The notes beneath the pieces were generated by a model. The model saw nothing but the letters and a program-made list of their open reading frames with translations. It ran no database searches and was not told the DNA's origin. The translations under genes were made by a program, and so were the position numbers. A stretch of 64,000 nucleotides of DNA from Ceratobasidium sp. AG-K (taxonomy: Eukaryota; Basidiomycota; Agaricomycetes; Cantharellales; Ceratobasidiaceae): the NCBI GenBank assembly GCA_037039685.1, contig JAWNGF010000002.1:868001-932000 (forward strand), written 5' to 3'. Numbering within the stretch: position 1 is the first letter of the stretch; every line of letters starts with the position of its first letter. Positions 23,003 through 33,145 of this stretch are shown piece after piece.

Positions 23003-23779
23003 GTCGTCCTGATCGGAATGTCAAAGTCATCTCATGCTTTACGCCACAAGTTGCCTCTTCTAAAACGTTTTTGTAGGATTTTGCGTACTGAATATGGCTT
23101 CTAGGGGTTTAAGTGTATTTTCGTTTGATTGAATTGAAACTGGTTTTTCAGGTTTGGATTTCTGTTGTTTTGGATGTTTTTGTACCAGCGCATGTATACC
23201 ATTTCCCGCACGCTCCCAACCTGGCCATGAATCCGCTAGTACCTGACATATGACTTTATCCTTTGCTGGCTCAACAAAATAGAATATATGTTCTGGACGT
23301 CTTTTCTTTACACTCTGCAAACGCCGGTGTGGTTATTGGACTTATGACCTAGGACGTCACTTTATTTTAACAGTGCGTAACCACAAGTGGGTAGTTCGCT
23401 GTTTCGGCCAAGCAAATGGTCAAAGCTTATTAATATAGCTGGCGGATGATATCAAGAAGACCGTCTTTAGTCTATTTAGCAAAAGTGTCAACATAATGGT
23501 GTTTCATTTCTGGCCCAAGCGCAGCCAGTGCTTATCATTCTGGGCGTCACAATAGGTGCAAAAAATCACGAGCCAACCCCACAATAGCACTCCCAGTCAG
23601 ATTTAATTTGTGACATCGCCTCGCGACTTTGCGCCTGCAAAACGACGCAACAGGAAGTCTGCGCTCGTGGACTCGGCGAAGCAGGCGGCTTCGTCACCCG
23701 AAATGACTCCCAAGCGCCTCAAGTCACGTGCGATGGAGTGGTGGCGGGGCTGACCACTCGCACGCGACGACCACGGAAA
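23003..23779. other. Intergenic with a possible BED-finger-like relic
   Basis: Between receptor 2 and the PNS1-like gene. A minus-strand frame at 23320-23060 (86 aa) reads HIFYFVEPAKDKVICQVLAD, then SWPGWERAGNGIHALVQKHP. The spacing of the Cys, the aromatic residues and the GNGI-H-x4-H end is reminiscent of BED-type zinc fingers of hAT transposases, but the second Cys is absent and no catalytic domain follows. CACGTG at 23725-23730 lies 50 bases before the PNS1-like start. Confidence 0.3.
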
Positions 23780-26317
23780 ATGCCAGCGTCATTTTCGTCC
23801 TATGCGTCCCAGTTCCTGAGCCGATCGACGGCGACCAATGGGACGCCGATGTTCTACTCTGTTGCCGAAGGAGGTGAATCGCAATTCAACCTAGACGACT
23901 CGACGCACTCGCGGCGTTCTGCTGCCGAGCTCGATGACGATGGGCTACCGATGCTCCCCGGTGGACAGACGATATTCGATAACGGGGAGAGCGAGGATGA
24001 GGTGGACTCGAGGGCGAGTACGCCCCAGTTGCCACCAGCGCGGTCGCAGCACCTCGAGGTGGAGAATCCGTACTTGGACGAGGACGACTTGGACAATATG
24101 GACGATATGATGCCGCCTGATTCCATTCCGCTGATCGCATCCCCGCCGAGGTCGCCTTCCCCCAAACGACATAAACCCCCAGCGGCGGGGTGGTTGGCGC
24201 ACTTGTCCCACTCGCAGGCGGGTAGTGCTCGGGCGATGTCGCCACTCGACGAGAGAAGACATTCGAGTTCAGAGGACGAGTACGAGGAAGACTCGGATTC
24301 GTCGGAGGATTTGCCGTTGTTCCCGCAGAGCCCGGTCCAGACACATGCGACACCTCCCCCTCCACGAACGCAGCGAGGGCATATCCCACTCGAGCCCTCT
24401 CGCACACACATTGATTTAACCGAGTCGCTGTTGCCCCGAGACGGCGTCGAGCGATCGGTGTTTTCGCTGCCAGACCCGGCTCGCACACCTTATCGCAAGT
24501 ACAACGACCCCATATGGACTGCGCTCTGGTGCACCAGTCTGTTGTTCTCGCTCGCTGGGTCCATCGTGATCATCTTCTTTACAAATGTGCGTGCTGTTAT
24601 TTCCTTCTTGGGCGCTGACTCACCCCAGACAGTCCCATCCCCCTAAGCCCTCTGTCATCCCCGGGCGTAATCCGACTACGCCGTTCTCGACGCTTACGCA
24701 CACCATCCCGCTTCTCACGCTCGTCGTCGTGTTGTCGTCGGCGTTTGGCTATCTGTACCTCATCCTGCTGCGCTACTTTGTCAAGCCCGTGTTGACCGCG
24801 ACCGCACTCGCCGCACCCCTTGCGCTGTTGTTTGCTGCCATATGGGCATTCGGAGGGAGCTTCATGTGGGACGGAGACGGCGTTGGCGAGACGTGGGGCG
24901 AGACTGTGGGGTACGTGGCTCGGCCAAAACAATGATCTCAGCTAATTTCCATTCTAGGCTGCGTCTGTTTTCGTTCCTCCCCCTCATCATTGCGTTCTTC
25001 CTCGCCAAGGCGCTGTACGACAGATACAAGCTCCTCCTCCGTGGCATCTCGACCATCTCGCTCTCCAGTTCGCTCATCCTCGCTTATCCGCCCCTCCTTG
25101 CGCTCTCCCTCGCATTCCTTGTCGGCGCGCTCATCCTGTCCATCCCGTTCCTCGCCCTCATCTTCCGGTTGCTGTTGGTTGGAACGTTTGAGCTCAAAGG
25201 GCTCGACTATACATGGAAAGTCAAGGGCTGGGCGTGGTGGATGGCCGTCCTCGTCTGCGGAGTCTGGATGTGGAGCTGGGCCGTCGTTCGCGGCGTCATG
25301 CGCGCAACCGTAGCAGCCGTCGTCGCGAGCTGGTACTACTCGTAAGTCCCTCTCTCCTACCCAATGATTAAGCTAACATTCCGCAGGTCAATCGACACCC
25401 CCTGCCCCTCTTGCCCGCCGCAACCGAAACGACCCGCCTGGCCGTCCTACGCGCCAGCGGCCCCGCCCTAGGCTCAATCTGCGCATCCGCCCTAATCTTA
25501 ACCATCTCCCGCTCATCCATCCTCCTCCTCCGCACCGTCCGACGGCTCACGACCCCCACCATGCTCTCTAAAGCCCCCATCCCGCTCCCACCCGCAGTCA
25601 AAGCAGCGCTCATCGGGGGGCTGGTGGCGTTTGGTCAAGCCGAGATGATGGGTGCGATACTTGGGTGGTTGGGAAGGTTTGGTGGAGGTGCGGATGTGCA
25701 GGTGTTGGTGGGGGTGAGTGGGGAGAGCGTGTGGACGTGTGCGAGGCGTGTGCCGGGGCTTGTTGGGTTGAGAAAGGCTCGGAGTGGGGGAAAGAGGACT
25801 GGTAGGGAGTGTGAGTGCTTTCTTTCATTACGCAAATCATTTCTTTCATTACACGGGATTGCCTCTTGCATTATACGGAATCATTTCGCGATGATGTGAA
25901 CGCTAATACACTCACTCACAGACCGACTCTTGACCAACGTACAATTCGCCACTGCACTCGCACTGGGTGTGTTCGCCGCGATCGGGGGGTACATCTTTGC
26001 TGCGCACGCACTGAGCGATCCTGCCTATGCCCCACTCGCTGCGGCCCTCGTCGGAGCTGGGACGTGCGCGAGCGTACGGTTTGGCGTGGGTGTAGTTGAT
26101 GATGCGTAAGTCTCTCTTGCACCAATTATTACGTGGAATGGTCGATTGACTGAATGGGTACAGAGCTGATGCGTTGTTCATTTGCTATTGTTTGGATTAC
26201 GAGACGGGAGTTGTCCCAAGGAAAGACGTTCGGGAAGCTGTAAGTTTTTTTCTGTACGACCTAGTATGCGGTACTAACGATTTATAGTTCGAGGGAACCG
26301 CACGAGAAACTGTTTAG
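23780..26317 (+). CDS. PNS1/CTL choline transporter-like membrane protein
   Basis: Six or more exons. The long N-terminal cytosolic region (start MPASFSSYASQFLSR) is acidic and Ser/Pro-rich. Membrane segments follow: DPIWTALWCTSLLFSLAGSI, a second around PLLTLVVVLSSAFGYLYLIL, then LFSFLPLIIAFFLAKALYDR and a block of further helices. The C-terminal signature of the CTL family is clear across the last introns: ADALFICYCLDYETGVVPRK, with stop at 26315-26317. CTL proteins are plasma-membrane or organelle proteins with about ten helices; the fungal member PNS1 is named for similarity, and choline transport by it is not established. At the junction near 25387-25400 the frame after the intron fits the conserved LPAATETTRLAVLRASGP only if the C run (ACCCCCTG) is one base too short. 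The start at 23738 is an alternative. Confidence 0.88.
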
Positions 26318-26931
26318 TCCGACTCGCATCATAGACGGTCCTGCGACCTTGTATACCCCTATGCCAAACCTGCAACAATTCAATGATCTCGAGCACTGTC
26401 GTTTCGCATCTTCACCTCCCATAGACCCGAGCCCACTGTATCTCTGGCATCCATTCATCTTTTTGTCTCTGCTTTGGATTCTGCAATTTATTATATTTTC
26501 CGATTGAACGGGATCGAATGATTGATTGGCGATGTCGTATCACGTGACATGACATCTCGTGTGCTCGACAAGTGATAGATTAAACCCCTGTTCCGCATCG
26601 GGACGTGCCTCGAGATTGACCGTCATCGTTCCTCACTCGAGTGCTCGCTTCTCTATCGAATTTTGACCAATGTCGACCAATATAGGCCCGCCACAATGCT
26701 GAGGTCCCCCGTTTCAGCTGCTCTCCGTGACAGCGTGAAGAGGGCGCCAATTGCCTCCTATGGCTATTAGACTTTAAAAAAAACACTCCGTTGATCCATG
26801 AATAGCACCTGTCCGATTGCCTGTAATCCTTCCGTCGCATTCAGGTCCGAGATCGTACAAGTTGCCACGCATTTCCTCAAGAGATGTACCGGACTAAGCG
26901 GAGCGAGACACTAATCCCAAACTTTACCTGG
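26318..26931. other. Intergenic between PNS1-like gene and peroxygenase 1
   Basis: About 610 bases. A CACGTG core lies at 26541-26546 inside TCACGTGACA. A minus-strand frame at 26580-26840 has no family features. Confidence 0.5.
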
Positions 26932-26939
26932 TATAAATA
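26932..26939 (+). promoter_or_regulatory. TATA box of peroxygenase 1
   Basis: TATAAATA, 37 bases before the ATG at 26977. The paralogous gene downstream has TATAAAT at a similar distance, supporting a functional element. Confidence 0.6.
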
Positions 26940-26976
26940 ACGGTGCTGTCCCGCAAGGTCAGTTCATCCCTACGAT

Positions 26977-28842
26977 ATGCGGGCTACACTATTCACCCTT
27001 TCCCTCGCCCTCGTCGGCACTTCTGTCGCTTTCCCTAGCGCTACCAACCATGGACATGGCGGGTGTCCCCATGCTGCTGCACACAAGAAGCGCCAGGCGG
27101 CGTTTGACCCCGTCAAGCAAAAAGTCGACGTGTCTGGCAAGCATGCGTTTCAGCCTCCTGGACCCAACGACCAAAGGGTATGCGGATTTCGTCATGCGTG
27201 GGGTATATGCTAATAGATTCTGTCTAGGGGCCTTGTCCTGGCCTGAATGTACGCACTTGGAGATTTGAATTACGAGTTGAGTTGCTAACTTGGTTTTCGT
27301 CGTAGACAATGGCCAACCACGGGTATATCAATCGGAGTGGAGTGGTAAGTCTTGAGCACATTCGAGTCTCCGGAAGGTTCTGATGTTGGGTAGACTACTT
27401 TTGACGAAGCTGTCGATGGTTGCCAAAAGGTGTTCAACTTTGGCTTGGACGCATGCATAGGTGTCACAGCTTTGGGGCGTAAGTAGCCTGCTACCAATGT
27501 CTTGGTGATGCTCATTTTTTGCAGTGATCTATGGGGGTAACACACTCACTCAAAAGTTCTCAATCGGTATGTCGTGCACCAAGATACCCCGAGTGATATG
27601 CTAACTTGTGCATTTAGACAATAAGGTTCCTGGCCTCGGGACCCCGCCTCTCATAGGTAATCCTCCAGGGCTGCGAGGGACCCACAACAAAATGGAAGGC
27701 GACGCTTCTCCCACTCGAGGGGACGCATATATTAACAACGGAGACTCGAGCACTCTAAGTTTGCCACACTTTAAGCATTTGCACGACCTTGGGTCTGGTA
27801 AGTCCGGTTTGCTCACGGCTCGTCTACTGCCGACTCATGTTTGATGGCGGTGTAGACGGCCGTAATATCGATGGTTCTGCTGTGATACAGCACCGAAAGT
27901 GGACTCGAGAAAAGTCAATTGCAGAGTATGTTGCGTTCGTATCTTATGACATGAGAGTACTTACCTTGCCACTTTATTAGCAATCCCTAGTGAGTGACAT
28001 CCAGATACAGTGTAATGATAAATAACCCATCTCTGGCGGCATAGCTTCTTTTCTGGACCCTGTGAGTCGGCCTATACAAATTCGGACGACGCACCACTAA
28101 CCTGATGCGTACTAGGTTCCTGTGGTCATAGTATCGTCTCTCGTTCATTTTCTCACAACTCGGGCATTCTCAAACCACTCTGTCGAGTATCCCAACGGTT
28201 TCCTTGGTCAGGAAGTTCTCAAGTCGTTCCATGGAGTGAGTGGGTCTAGCGAGAATATGAGCTACCAACGAGGGCACGAGGTGCGTAATACCCTCTGGCC
28301 ATGCTTGCATTACTCATGGGTATTTTAGAGGATTCCCGACAATTGGTATCGTCGCCCCGATCCTTACACACTAGTAAAAGTTAGCGAAGATCTTACCCAG
28401 ATGGCGCTGGAATATCCCGCGTTTCTCTCTGTCGGTGGAAACGCAAGTAGTTTTCCTGTCCCCACACGGGTCAGTCTCGCTGACACTATATGCAGACCGG
28501 AACCGTCAACAGCTTTACCGGTGTTGATATTGGTAATATTACTGGGGGAGTCTATAATTCAGCCAATTTGGTCAAAGGCAACTACTGGATCTGTTTGTTG
28601 TGAGTCAGAACTTACACAGCTCTCATAGCGCATATACTGAACGTTTTGTTTTTATTCGTGATAGGAGTCAAGCTACTGAGGCTACGGTCCTGGGTGGCGG
28701 TCCTGACCTCGTAGCAGCCCAGAGCTTTCTCATCGCTAAGTTGGGGCAAATTGTGGACAGGTCAAATTGCCCAACGATCTCCAAGTATAACAACACGAAT
28801 TTTCGATATATTCCCTGGGGCAAAGGATCTTTAATTACATAG
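26977..28842 (+). CDS. Haem-thiolate peroxidase (chloroperoxidase/unspecific peroxygenase family) 1
   Basis: A secreted haem-thiolate enzyme split into many small exons. Residues 1-19 form a signal peptide (MRATLFTLSLALVGTSVAFP), then a likely propeptide ending KKRQ. The proximal haem ligand lies in GPCPGLN, encoded alone by a 21-nt exon (27228-27248), followed by ANHGYINRSGV. The distal-pocket motif EGD appears in NKMEGDASPTRGDAY. Later conserved blocks are HRKWTREKSIA, DNPYFFSGP (N and P in a 9-nt exon, 27981-27989), GHERIPDNWYRRP, GTVNSFTGVDIGNITGGVYN and the C-terminus IPWGKGSLIT. The family uses hydrogen peroxide to oxygenate or halogenate substrates outside the cell; the natural substrate is unknown. 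The intron at 28443-28495 has a GC donor. All exons join in frame, so the gene appears intact. A tandem paralogue follows. Confidence 0.88.
27228..27248 (+). other. 21-nt microexon encoding the haem ligand of peroxygenase 1
   Basis: Bounded by TCTAG on the left and GTACGC on the right, it encodes GPCPGLN in phase 0. The flanking exons end with NDQR and resume with ANHGY, as expected for the family. Confidence 0.8.
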
Positions 28843-29553
28843 GTAACCCCCCTCCCTCCCGAAGTTATTTTTGTGCTTTATTCTCTCTTTGTTTGAGCTG
28901 CGTTGCCTCCTTCGTATACGTACCATCAATTCAATCGATTCGATAATTGCACATGATATAGTTGCTCTCGGACCCGTCCCTACACTCCGGTGGCTTCATG
29001 CACGCCTTGGCATTTGCCAACTGACATCAAAAACATTGTGTCAAAGTCCTCAAGGATCTGCGCAATTGATTCCGCTCTTCGGCTTGTATCTTCATATGGA
29101 AGTCTATTTTTTGGCAGCTTGGCGTCGGCATAGCTCACCTTCCCGTGAAGAAGAAAGGGATCTTGTTCTATCACCCCAAGTAGTTTGGGCAGCCTTACGT
29201 ATTGAGCCTTGGACGTTTTTCTTGGCGTGCTAATAGGCTCGCCACTTGTGGTAATCCGCTGCTTGGTTGCTCTTTCTTGCCTTGATTCTAACCCGGACTG
29301 TGAGTTTGCGGCACATTTGCATGCTGATTTAAACCACTCATAAGCGTCACATCAATGGATTCGCGACATATCGCTCGAGATCCTGTACATGAATGGCTAT
29401 TATTTATGTCTGTACTAGGTGGGCTTCTCTCTGGTTCGACGTCGCTGTCGTACACGTCGGATCAACCCCGCACAAGACTTTGGCTTACCGTCGATCAGTT
29501 TCTCGGTCGAAATTTAATCATAGTCGTTTGGAGGAAAATCTCAGACTCGCCGC
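28843..29553. other. Intergenic between the two peroxygenase genes
   Basis: About 710 bases. A plus-strand frame at 28871-29233 (120 aa) shows no signal peptide, no family motif and no plausible exon partners. The right part holds the promoter of the second peroxygenase. Confidence 0.45.
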
Positions 29554-29560
29554 TATAAAT
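29554..29560 (+). promoter_or_regulatory. TATA box of peroxygenase 2
   Basis: TATAAAT, 53 bases before ATG 29613, matching the arrangement upstream of peroxygenase 1. Confidence 0.55.
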
Positions 29561-29612
29561 TCTGATACGCGACACCCCAATGCTGTAGCGAACCTCCCCC
29601 GCCAACATCCTC

Positions 29613-31527
29613 ATGCGAACTGCTTTCTTGCCTTTTCCTTTGCCTTGTTTGGGGCCACTGTTGCCTTTCCTACAGCCTCCACTAATACACGACGGAAGTA
29701 CCGGGTGCCCGTTCGCTGCTGGGCGAGAGAAGCGTCAGATGGGAAGTCCTTTTGACGTGGTCAAGCAGAAAATCGACGTATCTGGAGAGCACGAATTTCG
29801 TCCACCTGGGCCAAATGATCAGAGGGTAGTGTAAATTCAAGCTCTTCCGTAGTATTCTCGTTGAACGGTCCTTTTCATAGGGACCTTGCACAGGCCTTAA
29901 TGTAAGTGCTCATTCAGGCGAGCCACAAAAACCAACTGGACTGACTAAATCGCTTGATATAGGCATTGGCGAATCACGGATACATCAGCCGTAGTGGCGT
30001 GGTAAGCCTCAACGCTCTGGTGTAGCGAATGTCGCGCTTCGATTAACTAGGTTCTTTTGGTAGACAACTATCACTGAGGCTGCGTCAGCCGGCCAAAAGG
30101 TATTCGGTCTGGTCTAGATCCGGGCATTATTTTTGGAACCATGGCCGGTGTGTGACAAAATAAAGAAGGTCTTCGTGTTTATTCAGTCCTACCTTATCTA
30201 GTCGCATACGTCGGAAAACCAAGTAGTGAAGAATTTTCCATTGGTTGGTTATGACCCTACTTTGTGACGTTTTGAGCAGTCTAATAGGTGGCTTTATTGC
30301 TAGGTGGGCCTGTGTCAAGCCTTCGGGAGCCCACTATGTCCGCCCCGCCCCCAGGCCTAAGCGCGACCCACAACCAAATGGAGGGAGACGCATCGCCTAC
30401 TCGGAAGGATGCATACATGAATAATGGGGATGCCAGTTCTCTTTCTCTGGAGTACTTCAAGCACTTATACGACTTGGTCCCCGGTAAGTGAAAGCTCTCC
30501 AATCATACGTTTTTACTAACAGGCTGTTCGTTATGTAGAAGGTTCTTCTGGCACCTTTGATAAAGAGGTAATGATTCGACACCGAAAATGGACACGCGAG
30601 CAATCAATTTCAACGTATGTAGTTCGCTACTTTTGCGCAGAAAATCAAGCTGACATTTCCATCAGCAACCCTAAGTGAGTTGTAGAACTAATGCTTATTA
30701 TGGAGCTAATCCAACTCCTACGCTCCAGCTACTTTGTTGCCCCGGTAATGTAGCGCATATACCCATACCACACAGCACTAACTTGAAATTCCAGGTTAGC
30801 GGACTCGCCGTGTCAACTCTCACACATCTTTTCATACCCGCCTTTTTATCTAACCACTCCGCGGAGCATCCGGAGGGTGTCCTTAACCACGACAACCTCA
30901 AATCGTTCTTTGCTGTTAGCGGGAGCGGTCCAAATCTCAACTATCAAAAAGGACACGAGGTAAGTAGTAGCAAGCTCTGGGTCACGAATACATCGCTTAT
31001 TGAATGCTGTTAGCGAATTCCCGACAACTGGTACAGGCGCCCACTGACAGAAGACTATACACTTCCAGTTATCATGTCGGAGCTCGTCGCTCTGTTTGCT
31101 AAATATCCTGAGTTTGCCGCACTGGGAGGAAATGTGAGCCACTTTCCAATCCATAATATATGTACACTTCTCAACTTGCCCGCCTAAAGACAGGAAAGGT
31201 GAACAGTTTTGCGGGACTCGATCCGGACAATCTCACCGAGGGAATCTATAACTCCGCCAACCTGCTGGAAGGAAACAATTTGATGTGCTTCATGTAAGTT
31301 TGGGATTGCCATAATTAGTGCAGAGCGCCGGGCTCATGCGCCCATTTTCCCACAGGCTCCAAGCGGCACAGCCGGGCATGACCGGTGTTGCTTCTGACCC
31401 AGCGTTGAATCTTTTCAAATCGAAAGTGGGGCCGATTATGGGTAGTCTGGGGTGCCCGGAGATGTCGCGGTTTAACACAACGGCATTTGACGTGTACCCA
31501 GGAGCAAAGAATACAGAAGCTCCGTAA
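29613..31527 (+). pseudogene. Haem-thiolate peroxidase 2, tandem paralogue with frame disruptions
   Basis: Same exon plan as its upstream neighbour: KQKIDVSGEHEFRPPGPNDQ, the 21-nt haem-ligand exon (29881-29901, GPCTGLN), ANHGYISRSGV, NQMEGDASPTRKDAY, HRKWTREQSIS, a 9-nt exon at 30666-30674, GHERIPDNWYRRP, FAGLDPDNLTEGIYNSA and a C-terminus at 31527. There are three problems. The hydrophobic signal peptide (FALFGATVAFPTAS) lies in a different frame from the ATG and from the mature protein, which needs two compensating indels between 29625 and 29690. At 30101-30117 the frame runs into TAG, while LDPGIIFGTMA continues one base shifted. The Pro after the haem-ligand Cys is Thr. Intact splice sites and motifs suggest recent decay or sequencing indels rather than an old relic. 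Confidence 0.75.
29881..29901 (+). other. 21-nt microexon encoding the haem-ligand motif of peroxygenase 2
   Basis: Bounded by CATAG and GTAAGT. Encodes GPCTGLN, so the ligand Cys is kept but the following Pro of the family motif is Thr. Confidence 0.75.
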
Positions 31528-32271
31528 GGGTTGTTTGTATGATTGTGGCTTTGTCGAATAGTGCTATGAGATATAACATTTCACATTATTTGAGAATTGA
31601 GGAATGACATGAGGAGCATAATAGCAGCATACAGGGGAAGACGTTGGGTGCATATACTTGGTTGCTTTACAGTGGGGTTTGATAGATGCAGTGTTGGTCG
31701 GTGCTCTCCATTCCCCTTTGCGAAGGTACGAGGCCTGGTGGTGGTGGTGGTAGGGCTCCAGTTGAAGGTTCCGCGAGCCTAATGATGGAACCCGCTGTCC
31801 AATAGCCCGACTTTCCTACCTCATCGAGGTGTACCATATACAGCCTAGGAGCTACATGCCAAGAGCTCTTATCTCGCTGAACGGGATAATGTTATATTGA
31901 CGAATGCTATTCTACAACATTTTGGCTTACCGAAATCCTGTCTGCTAATATCGCGGATATGTATCCGATGTGGGATTGTGCTTGCTTCCCATCAGTAGCC
32001 GACATCTGCACCATCACTTGCTCGCCCATCTACATTGGAGTTACTTCTTAAGTTTTTGTCTCATTAAACTAGAACTTAAGGTATTGACCTTGAACATGAC
32101 TCTATTGTCTTTGAGCTTTTCCTCCAAATACGCTGGAACAATCCATTTCTCCTCTAGATCGGTCCAGATATTTTCTATTTCTCCGGATTCTCGTTCTGAT
32201 ATCTTTACAGTATATTGACAAGTCATTTTTGCCCGTTCGAGTCTATAAGTTAAGTCGTGAGTATATGCGGG
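31528..32271. other. Intergenic, no gene recognised
   Basis: About 740 bases. A minus-strand frame at 32226-32041 (61 aa, acidic/basic, starting MTCQYTVKISERESGEIENI) could be a downstream exon of the small gene to its right, but I found no splice pair that joins them in phase. Confidence 0.35.
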
Positions 32272-32616
32272 TCAGAACGGCTCCGAATCTCGTACAGGTG
32301 GTATCAATTCTGCTTCCGCAGCGTCTCGTATTTCCCTCGGCATCAAGGCCTCAATAACTGTGGCACGATACCATTCTCCTCCGGGGGAGTACAGCTGAAC
32401 TAGCACCGCATCTCCGTGACGCCAGAGTGGATATGCTGTCCCCCATGAGGTAAGTGGTGCGTTGGTGTAATTCACGATGGAGCCTAATGGCCGCCGTCGA
32501 GGACTTGGTGATAAAGCTCCTGCGCTTTTTTTAACCCACGCTGCATTGGCGTTGATTTTATATTGGTAGGTATTGTCAGGAACATAAGAAGGAAAGTTGG
32601 AGCCATGTGTTGACAT
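32272..32616 (-). CDS. Small hypothetical protein with Tudor/SH3-like stretch
   Basis: A single frame of 114 residues. The N-terminal half is polar. The central part, YPLWRHGDAVLVQLYSPGGE followed by WYRATVIEAL, has the alternating aromatic/valine pattern of a small beta-barrel such as Tudor, BAH or SH3-like modules. No family can be named and no signal peptide is visible. It is isolated, with SF3B2 about 530 bases away in the same orientation. It may be a real small gene, an exon of a larger one or chance. Confidence 0.35.
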   Translation of the reverse strand: MSTHGSNFPSYVPDNTYQYKINANAAWVKKSAGALSPSPRRRPLGSIVNYTNAPLTSWGTAYPLWRHGDAVLVQLYSPGGEWYRATVIEALMPREIRDAAEAELIPPVRDSEPF

Positions 32617-33145
32617 GTTGAAAAGTGGAAGATAGCGGGAAGCAGGCGGTTCGAGTTGGTCAAGCTAGCGGGATGAAGCCTAAAGCGCGGTTTTGGACTT
32701 TTTATATAGCCTCTGCGTACCAGCCACGGACAACCGCACAAGGTCCAAGCTGCGCTGAAGCCCTTGGTTCGCATGTGCGCGCCTGTTTGTTTGTGGTCCT
32801 AGTGCGCTTTGTTCCCGCGTGCACTGCCACAGTCGGGGCTTGAACCATTCTCGCCTGCAGCCTGGCCTGTGTTGAGAGCAACTGGTTGGACCGCCAGCAT
32901 AATCGAAGATGTCGGGCCGCGTCACAATGAACATACATATAGCAAGTGTCGAGTCTAAATAAGGCCATTTGTTGTTCGTTGCGCCAGATTCTGGACCCAC
33001 CACAACAGAAGATTGGTAGTGATACGAGCATGCATCAGTCATCTCACAAGAAGCTAACGTGCAAAGCACTGTGAATATGTAATCCTAGTAGTAACGGCAT
33101 CATCATACAAAACGCCCGTCCCCAGCCAACCGCGCCCTAGACCGC
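32617..33145. other. Intergenic between the small gene and SF3B2
   Basis: Roughly 530 bases. Overlapping frames on both strands (32625-33069) show no family features. Confidence 0.45.

Noticed and set aside
23854..24488. Two minus-strand frames of about 200 aa opposite the PNS1-like N-terminus
   Set aside because: Ser/Arg/Gly-rich antisense shadows of a GC-rich low-complexity coding exon.
28871..29233. 120-aa frame between the peroxygenase genes
   Set aside because: No signal peptide, no conserved motif, no exon partner; composition compatible with chance.
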